NCBI GenBank assembly: GCA_022709585.1
Contig: JAKLIN010000022.1
Span: 1 to 10,153, forward strand
DNA: 10,153 nt
Source of the DNA: Nanobdellota archaeon
GTDB taxonomy: Archaea > Nanobdellota > Nanobdellia > Pacearchaeales > GW2011-AR1
Reading direction: 5' to 3'
The position numbers and the translations under genes were made by a program. Shown piece after piece: positions 5,507 to 10,153 of this stretch (its first letter is position 1; each line of letters begins with the position of its first letter). Under the pieces are notes generated by a model. The model searched no databases. It was not told where the DNA came from and saw only the letters and a list, made by a program, of their open reading frames with translations.

Positions 5507-8500
5507 ATGAATAAAAGAGGATTATTGGAAATTCTGGCAATATCCATTTTAATATTCTTGCCTCTCACACTTGCGTTTTCTGGAAGCGGAGAAGGAACTG
5601 CTGGTTCTTCATATAATATTACTAACTGCACTCAGTTGCAAGAAATTAATAACAATTTAACTGCGTATTATCAGTTAACTTCTAATATTGATTGCTCAGA
5701 TACAATTAACTGGAATACTGGCGCAGGATTTATTCCTTTAGGAAATGAAATTTCCCTGTTTACAGGTAGCTTTCAAGGAAATAATTACAATATTAGTGGA
5801 TTATATATTAATAACAATACTCGAGATTATTCTGGATTGTTCGGATATGTTTTAGGAGAAGTGAAAAATGTTCGATTAATTAATGTCAATATCACTTCTA
5901 AAGAGTTTGTTGGAGGAATTGCAGGATTATACCAAGGTTCAGCAAATCTTTCTAATGTTCACGTTTCTGGAGAAATAAAAGCTACAGGTTATGTTGGGGG
6001 GTTAACTGGATATCTTGAAGAAAATATTGCAATTTTAGATTCTTCGTCAGAAGCAAGCATAAATTCAACTTCTACTTACACTGGAGGTTTAGTTGGCTCT
6101 TCTTATACTGGAACTATAATTGAAAATAGCCACTTTACTGGAAACATTCAATCAACAGGAAATTATGCAGGGGGAATTGCTGGAATTTTTTCAGGTTTAA
6201 GAATCACTAATTGTTATTCTACTGGAAATATAACTACAACCAAAGCTTATGTTGGAGGAATCGCCGGAAAGTTTGATGGGGGGGCCGGAGCAACTATTTC
6301 TAACTCTAATAATAGTGGAAATATCACCGCAAGCAGTTCTTATGTAGGAGGCATTGTTGGATTATTCGGAGAGGGTGATGTAACTAATTCGCATTCCACA
6401 GGGCACATTAATGGGAGAGGATATGTCGGAGGACTTTTCGGAAGTTTTGGTGAAGGAGATATTATTAATTCTTATGCAACAGGGAATATAGACGGAACAG
6501 ACGACTGCGTTGGAGGATTAGTTGGAGAATTTGTTATAGGGCAAATATTAGGTTCTAATGCAAGTGGAAATGTAAACTCTTCTGCAGGATGGTATGTTGG
6601 AGGATTAGTTGGAGAGTTTTATGAAGAATGGGGTGCAGGGTATGCTTATTTAATTTCTAATTCTCATGCTACCGGAGATGTTCAAGGTTATTCTCAAGTC
6701 GGAGGATTAGTTGGAGATTTTTACACTGGAAATATCACAAATTCTTATGCGACAGGAAATGTAATAGGGGGAGATGTGGAAGTTGGAGGATTAGTTGGTT
6801 ATTTTATGGGGTTAAACATATCGGATTCTTATGCAACAGGAAATGTAAACGGAATAGGGGATTCTACAGGAGGTTTAGTTGGAAAATTTGATTCAGGATT
6901 ATTTATTTCAGATTCTTATGCAACAGGAAATGTAACTGGGGGAGGAGAATCTACGGGAGGATTAGTTGGAAAGTTTGAAGGTAATCTTCTTGAAGGAACA
7001 GATGAGGAAATTAGAAACTCGTACGCAACAGGAAATATTAACTCTGTGGGTGATTATACTGGGGGTTTAGTTGGATACTTTTCTGGAGATACAATCACTT
7101 CAAGAGTGCGCGCATCTTATGCGACAGGAAATGTCAGTTCAACAGGAGATTATGTTGGAGGATTAGTCGGATATTTTTACGGAGCAATAAATGAAACATA
7201 TGCAACTGGAAAAGTTAAAGGAGAAGGAATTCAAGGGGGTGTTGGCGGGCTTATTGGTTCATTCACCGGAAGAATTCTTTCTGATTCTTATTCTTCTGGA
7301 GATGTTGAAGGAGTTATTAATACAGGAGGATTAGTTGGGATAGCTTCTTCTGGAGGAGAATCAACTCTTGTAAAAAATTCTTATGCAACAGGGCAAGTTA
7401 ATGAATCTGCTACAAATGTCGGAGGATTTGCAGGACTTCTTTCCGGAGGAATTTTAAATGATGTTTACTGGTATAACAGAAGCACAACTCTAGATTGTTA
7501 TTCTGGAGGAAATGAAAATTGTACTGCAATTTCAACTTTGAATTATTTTTATAACTATGAAAATTCTCCAATGAATCTTTCTTTGGAAACAGGATGGAAC
7601 TTTAGCGTTTGGGATGAGATTTACAATGATACAGATTATCCAATCTTGCAATGGCAAGGAGCAACAATTCCAGACACCACTGCGCCAACTTATGTTTATG
7701 CTGCAGAAAATTTAAACACAACTCTTGCAGGCCAAGCTGTTTTATTCTCTGTTTTATGGAATGATACTGTTTCTCTTCATCCAAATGGGCAATACATCTT
7801 CTCAACAAATAATACTGGAACTTGGGTAAATGATACTGCTGTCAATTTCACTTCAACGCCTGAATGGGCTAATATCACAAAGACATTAAACTCAACTGAA
7901 GGAATTAAAATCGGTTACTTGTGGTATGTTAAAGATAATTCTGGAAATTGGAATGCAACAGGAATGAACACTTTGACAACAAGCCAGTTAGAAGAAGATG
8001 AAGAAAATGAAGATGGAGAAGATTCTAGTGTGAGTTATTCTTCTCCAAAAATTTATCCCGTAGAAGAAGAGGATTTAGCTCAAGAAAATGATTTAGAATT
8101 AAGAAGAGGGGATAAAATTGTGGTTCCTAAAGAAGAAATTAATTACACTTTAAGATTAGACAAATTCAATTCCAGCGAAGCTACTTTAAGAGTTGATAAT
8201 ATAACAAATGGAACTAATAATCCGTTTTTGGTCAGATTGCCTCTCGAAATTCCTCAGGATTTAGATTTAAATTCTGATTTAATTCCAGATGTTACTGTAG
8301 TTTATTTAGGAACAAAAGAAAATTCAAATAAAGCAAGAATTTCTATCACTGGAAGTTCTATTTCTTCAGGGGCAGAGTTTATTCCAGAAAAAGAGATTCC
8401 TCAAGACAAACCACGATTTAAATTTGATTACAAGCTTTTGATTATCCTAGGAATAATTTTCATTATTTCTTTTATCATTTTTTTAATTGTTTCTAAGGAC

Positions 8501-8536
8501 TCTAAGAATAAAAAAAGAAGCATTCATAGAAGATAA
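5507..8536 (+). CDS. GLUG-repeat cell-surface protein with Ig-like segment and C-terminal anchor
   Basis: A secreted, membrane-anchored surface protein of 1009 residues, probably an adhesin or envelope component (role inferred from architecture). Residues 1-25 are a signal peptide: KR, a long hydrophobic core, then LAFS. Residues 37-105 hold an N-terminal cap with a likely disulphide pair (Cys41, Cys63). Residues 109-643 carry about 19 GLUG-type repeats (GGLVG then NSYATGNV), which should stack into a beta-helix. Residues 650-718 form the closing segment (WDEIYNDTDYPILQW). An Ig-like segment covers about 719-822, beginning DTTAPT, followed by an acidic linker (828-838), a further beta-rich region (about 865-960), a transmembrane helix (977-995) and a basic cytoplasmic tail. 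Asn-x-Ser/Thr sites are very common, so heavy N-glycosylation is likely. TATA box and Shine-Dalgarno element support the start. No catalytic motif is visible, and carbohydrate or cell binding is only a possibility. Confidence 0.95.
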   Translation: MNKRGLLEILAISILIFLPLTLAFSGSGEGTAGSSYNITNCTQLQEINNNLTAYYQLTSNIDCSDTINWNTGAGFIPLGNEISLFTGSFQGNNYNISGLYINNNTRDYSGLFGYVLGEVKNVRLINVNITSKEFVGGIAGLYQGSANLSNVHVSGEIKATGYVGGLTGYLEENIAILDSSSEASINSTSTYTGGLVGSSYTGTIIENSHFTGNIQSTGNYAGGIAGIFSGLRITNCYSTGNITTTKAYVGGIAGKFDGGAGATISNSNNSGNITASSSYVGGIVGLFGEGDVTNSHSTGHINGRGYVGGLFGSFGEGDIINSYATGNIDGTDDCVGGLVGEFVIGQILGSNASGNVNSSAGWYVGGLVGEFYEEWGAGYAYLISNSHATGDVQGYSQVGGLVGDFYTGNITNSYATGNVIGGDVEVGGLVGYFMGLNISDSYATGNVNGIGDSTGGLVGKFDSGLFISDSYATGNVTGGGESTGGLVGKFEGNLLEGTDEEIRNSYATGNINSVGDYTGGLVGYFSGDTITSRVRASYATGNVSSTGDYVGGLVGYFYGAINETYATGKVKGEGIQGGVGGLIGSFTGRILSDSYSSGDVEGVINTGGLVGIASSGGESTLVKNSYATGQVNESATNVGGFAGLLSGGILNDVYWYNRSTTLDCYSGGNENCTAISTLNYFYNYENSPMNLSLETGWNFSVWDEIYNDTDYPILQWQGATIPDTTAPTYVYAAENLNTTLAGQAVLFSVLWNDTVSLHPNGQYIFSTNNTGTWVNDTAVNFTSTPEWANITKTLNSTEGIKIGYLWYVKDNSGNWNATGMNTLTTSQLEEDEENEDGEDSSVSYSSPKIYPVEEEDLAQENDLELRRGDKIVVPKEEINYTLRLDKFNSSEATLRVDNITNGTNNPFLVRLPLEIPQDLDLNSDLIPDVTVVYLGTKENSNKARISITGSSISSGAEFIPEKEIPQDKPRFKFDYKLLIILGIIFIISFIIFLIVSKDSKNKKRSIHRR
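5831..7435 (+). repeat. about 19 tandem GLUG-type repeats of 27-35 codons
   Basis: The marker GG-x-x-G starts at residues 136, 164, 193, 222, 250, 281, 308, 336, 365, 399, 427, 455, 484, 519, 551, 580, 607 and 639, with a degenerate first copy SGLFG at 109. Most units are 28-29 residues; longer ones (34-35) carry loop insertions such as EEWGAGYAY and LLEGTDEE. DNA identity is high in the central units: a 17-base GGAGGATTAGTTGGAGA occurs exactly at 6512, 6599 and 6701, and a 25-base stretch at 6824-6848 recurs exactly at 6911-6935, 29 codons later. This indicates recent internal duplication in the middle, with more divergent units at both ends. Confidence 0.93.
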
Positions 8537-8544
8537 TTGGGTTG

Positions 8545-8567
8545 TATTTTATTTGTTCTTTTCTTTC
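8545..8567 (+). terminator. T-rich termination region after the GLUG protein gene
   Basis: A pyrimidine-rich stretch with several T4 runs (ATTTTATTTG, TTCTTTTCTTTC) follows the stop codon and lies before the MscL promoter. It fits archaeal U-rich termination without a hairpin. Confidence 0.4.
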
Positions 8568-8575
8568 AAACTAAG

Positions 8576-8585
8576 ATTTATAAAT
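8576..8585 (+). promoter_or_regulatory. TATA box, leaderless promoter of the MscL gene
   Basis: ATTTATAAAT, inside the 12-base palindrome GATTTATAAATC (8575-8586), is centred about 26 bases before the ATG at 8606. The mRNA should start at the start codon. The decamer is identical to the CBS operon box at 3681-3690. Confidence 0.7.
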
Positions 8586-8605
8586 CTCTTCAGCTTATTA
8601 TAAAT

Positions 8606-8914
8606 ATGAAAAAGTTGTTGATAGAATTCAAAGAATTCTTGCAAGAGTACAAGGTAATCGGATTGGCAATTGCTTTGATTATAGGTACAGCAGCTACAGC
8701 TTTGGTTAAATCCATTGTTGATAACTTAGTTATGCCTATAATAACTCCATTCATACCCGGAGGAGCATGGCAAACAGCTACTTTCTCTATTGGGCCAATT
8801 GTAATTGGATGGGGGGCATTGCTTGGGGCAGTTATTAATTTCTTGATAATTGCTTGGGTTGTGTTTTTGGCTGCAAAGATGCTCTTGAAAGAAGACAAAG
8901 TTACTAAGAAATAA
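8606..8914 (+). CDS. mscL: MscL-type large-conductance mechanosensitive channel, short form
   Basis: Membrane channel that opens when membrane tension rises and releases solutes during osmotic downshock (family knowledge). The 102-residue protein shows the MscL layout: an amphipathic N-terminal helix (LLIEFKEFL, 4-12); pore helix TM1 from about 17 to 46 with small residues lining the constriction (IALIIGTAATALVKSIVDN), ending in VMPIITPFI; a short extracellular loop (about 52-62); TM2 from about 65 to 92 (INFLIIAWVVFLAAKM); and a brief Lys-rich tail. It is shorter than the usual 120-150 residues because the periplasmic loop is reduced and the C-terminal bundle helix is missing. The start is set by the leaderless TATA spacing; the upstream in-frame TTG at 8537 would add 23 residues covering the promoter and is rejected. 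It is a single-gene unit. Confidence 0.92.
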   Translation: MKKLLIEFKEFLQEYKVIGLAIALIIGTAATALVKSIVDNLVMPIITPFIPGGAWQTATFSIGPIVIGWGALLGAVINFLIIAWVVFLAAKMLLKEDKVTKK

Positions 8915-8927
8915 GGTTATGAAAATC

Positions 8928-8936
8928 CTTATAAAA
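8928..8936 (+). promoter_or_regulatory. TATA box, leaderless promoter of the radical SAM gene
   Basis: CTTATAAAA is centred 26 bases before the ATG at 8958, with no GGAGG-like sequence between. It lies in the 43-base gap after the MscL stop codon, so the radical SAM gene has its own promoter. Confidence 0.65.
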
Positions 8937-8957
8937 TGATAATTTTTAGCTTGTAGC

Positions 8958-10061
8958 ATGCACTATCATTTAATTTTAACTGAGCTTTGCAACTCGCAAT
9001 GCAAATATTGCTATGAAAAGTCGATGCAAGAGTTTGAGAATGGTTTAGAAGAGAAATTTGAGTTTGACTTTTCAGAGCCAGATGTTTCTGTTTTAGACTT
9101 AACTGCCTTGAAAAACTTCTTAGCTAAAGATAAAAATGCTGTTTTGATTTTTTATGGCGGAGAACCTTTGTTGGAATCTGAAAAAATAAAGAAAATTATT
9201 GATGAAATTAATGTTCCTTTCAGGATGCAAACAAATGCTAAAACTCTTGATAAACTGCCTATAGAATATGTAAATAAGATTGGAAAGATACTTGTTTCTA
9301 TTGATGGAGACAAGCAACGAACAGATTACAACAGGGGTAATGGAACCTTTGATTTAGCAGTAAAAAACGTTAGATGGGCTCGTGAGAATGGATACAAAGG
9401 AGAATTTGTTGCTAGAATGACTCTTTCTGAGTTTTCAGATTTGTTCGAACAGGTTAAGAATTTACTGGACTTAGGTTTGTTTGATTCAATTCACTGGCAA
9501 CTTGATGTTGGTTTTTACAAATTTGACTACAATAAACAAAGAGTTGAAAATTTCTTAAACGAATATAATAAAAGCCTCACAAAACTCGCGAATTTCTGGC
9601 TTTCTGAAATGAAAAAAGGCAAGGTGATTAAGATTTACCCTTTTATTGCAATAATTGATTCGCTATTAAAAAACGAGAAAACATTATTGCGATGCGGAGC
9701 AGGACACGCAGGTTATGCAATTTCAACAACAGGAAAACTTGTTGCTTGCCCAATTATGAATTGCATTAAAAGCTTTGAAGCTGGAAATATTAATACTAAT
9801 CCTTCTGAACTAAAGAAATTTGATATTCTGAAATGCAAGAGCTGTTCTCATGTTGATTTATGCGGAGGAAGATGTTTGTACTGGAGAAGCGCTGAACTTT
9901 GGCCACAAGAAGGTGATGACTTGATTTGCAAGAGCATTAAATACTACTTAGATGAAATGAAAAGAATATTTCCTGAAATTCAGAAACTTATTGAAAATAA
10001 AACAATCTCTAAAAAAGATTTTGAGTATGAAAAATATTTTGGTCCTGAAATTATTCCTTAA
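8958..10061 (+). CDS. radical SAM/SPASM enzyme, AF1577-like putative peptide maturase
   Basis: Iron-sulphur enzyme that cleaves S-adenosylmethionine to a radical; SPASM members usually modify ribosomal peptides or proteins. The SAM cluster motif is C-x3-C-x2-C (Cys11, 15, 18; CNSQCKYC), followed by YGGEP (66-70), the SAM-binding motif. The C-terminal SPASM domain is complete: Cys246, Gly259-x4-Cys264, Cys269, then C-x2-C-x5-C-x3-C (293, 296, 302, 306) and a last Cys324, enough for two auxiliary 4Fe-4S clusters. The N-terminus MHYHLILTELCNSQC and 367-residue length resemble the archaeal AF1577 family of putative peptide modifiers (from memory, not searched). There is no membrane segment and no N-terminal precursor-binding RRE domain, since the cluster motif starts at residue 11. 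No precursor, protease or transporter gene is beside it, so the substrate is unknown. An anaerobic-type SMASE-maturing activator is the other possibility. Confidence 0.93.
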   Translation: MHYHLILTELCNSQCKYCYEKSMQEFENGLEEKFEFDFSEPDVSVLDLTALKNFLAKDKNAVLIFYGGEPLLESEKIKKIIDEINVPFRMQTNAKTLDKLPIEYVNKIGKILVSIDGDKQRTDYNRGNGTFDLAVKNVRWARENGYKGEFVARMTLSEFSDLFEQVKNLLDLGLFDSIHWQLDVGFYKFDYNKQRVENFLNEYNKSLTKLANFWLSEMKKGKVIKIYPFIAIIDSLLKNEKTLLRCGAGHAGYAISTTGKLVACPIMNCIKSFEAGNINTNPSELKKFDILKCKSCSHVDLCGGRCLYWRSAELWPQEGDDLICKSIKYYLDEMKRIFPEIQKLIENKTISKKDFEYEKYFGPEIIP

Positions 10062-10073
10062 AATTAGTTAGAT

Positions 10074-10153
10074 TTATTTAAACTTATGTTCATATTTTTT
10101 CAAATCAAATTTGTTATCTTTGGAAATTTCAATTCCTTCCTGTTTTAGCATTT
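10074..10153 (-). CDS. C-terminal end of an unidentified gene, cut by window edge
   Basis: An open minus-strand frame enters at the window edge and ends at a TAA (10076-10074) after 25 complete codons that read as polar, Lys-rich sequence (GIEISKDNKFDLKKYEHKF). It would be convergent with the radical SAM gene, with a gap of 12 bases, matching the tight convergent packing at 3095/3110. A Met lies at the first complete codon in view, so a tiny complete protein is possible, but a longer gene continuing beyond the edge is more likely. The fragment is too short to assign a family. Confidence 0.45.
   Translation of the reverse strand, partial: MLKQEGIEISKDNKFDLKKYEHKFK

Noticed and set aside
5831..7435. 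CRISPR-like array
   Set aside because: The periodic repeats are in frame, diverge gradually and encode GLUG units; there are no constant repeats with unique spacers.
8537..8605. TTG as the start of the MscL protein, adding 23 residues
   Set aside because: The extra residues are encoded by the T-rich terminator region and the TATA box; the ATG at 8606 lies at leaderless distance and matches the MscL N-terminus.
8726..8959. Minus-strand open frames across the MscL gene
   Set aside because: They are antisense to a clear membrane channel gene and have no promoter or start signal of their own.

Overview
The window is strongly A+T-rich, densely coded DNA that reads as archaeal, most likely from a small-genome DPANN lineage of the Woesearchaeota/Pacearchaeota type. 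The lineage call is inference. The archaeal call rests on promoter layout: at least five genes have a TATA-like box centred about 25-28 bases before the start codon with no ribosome binding site between, as expected for leaderless archaeal mRNAs. Two others have the box about 37 bases upstream. The surface protein carries an Ig-like segment (DTTAPT...FSTNNTGTW) of a kind I recall from surface proteins of such archaea. I see no tRNA, rRNA, CRISPR array, insertion sequence or phage module, and no gene-free stretch longer than 300 bases.

Layout. 1-1280 (minus): DEAD-box RNA helicase with an arginine/glycine-rich tail, C-terminus cut by the window edge. 1281-1487: divergent intergenic region holding a perfect 8-bp inverted repeat and the promoter of the next gene. 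1488-1946 and 2011-2424: two small unrecognised proteins, each with its own promoter; the first may be a divergent Sm-like barrel. 2469-3095: HAD-family phosphatase/nucleotidase. 3110-3637 (minus): GNAT acetyltransferase, convergent with the HAD gene and divergent from what follows. 3722-5445: a three-gene operon made of a two-CBS-domain protein and two unrecognised hydrophobic, glycine-rich proteins, joined by a 1-base gap and an 8-base overlap. 5507-8536: a 1009-residue cell-surface protein with about 19 GLUG-type repeats, an Ig-like segment and a C-terminal membrane anchor. 8606-8914: a short MscL-type mechanosensitive channel. 8958-10061: a radical SAM/SPASM protein resembling the AF1577 peptide-modifying family. 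10074-10153 (minus): the last codons of a further gene.

How the genes fit together. Most are single-gene transcription units of mixed function (RNA remodelling, nucleotide or small-molecule phosphatase, acetylation, osmotic protection, surface adhesion), so the window is not one pathway. The one clear multi-gene unit is the CBS operon, where a putative nucleotide-sensing protein leads two membrane-associated proteins of unknown function; it is the best candidate for an undescribed system. The orphan SPASM enzyme, with no visible precursor peptide, is the second.
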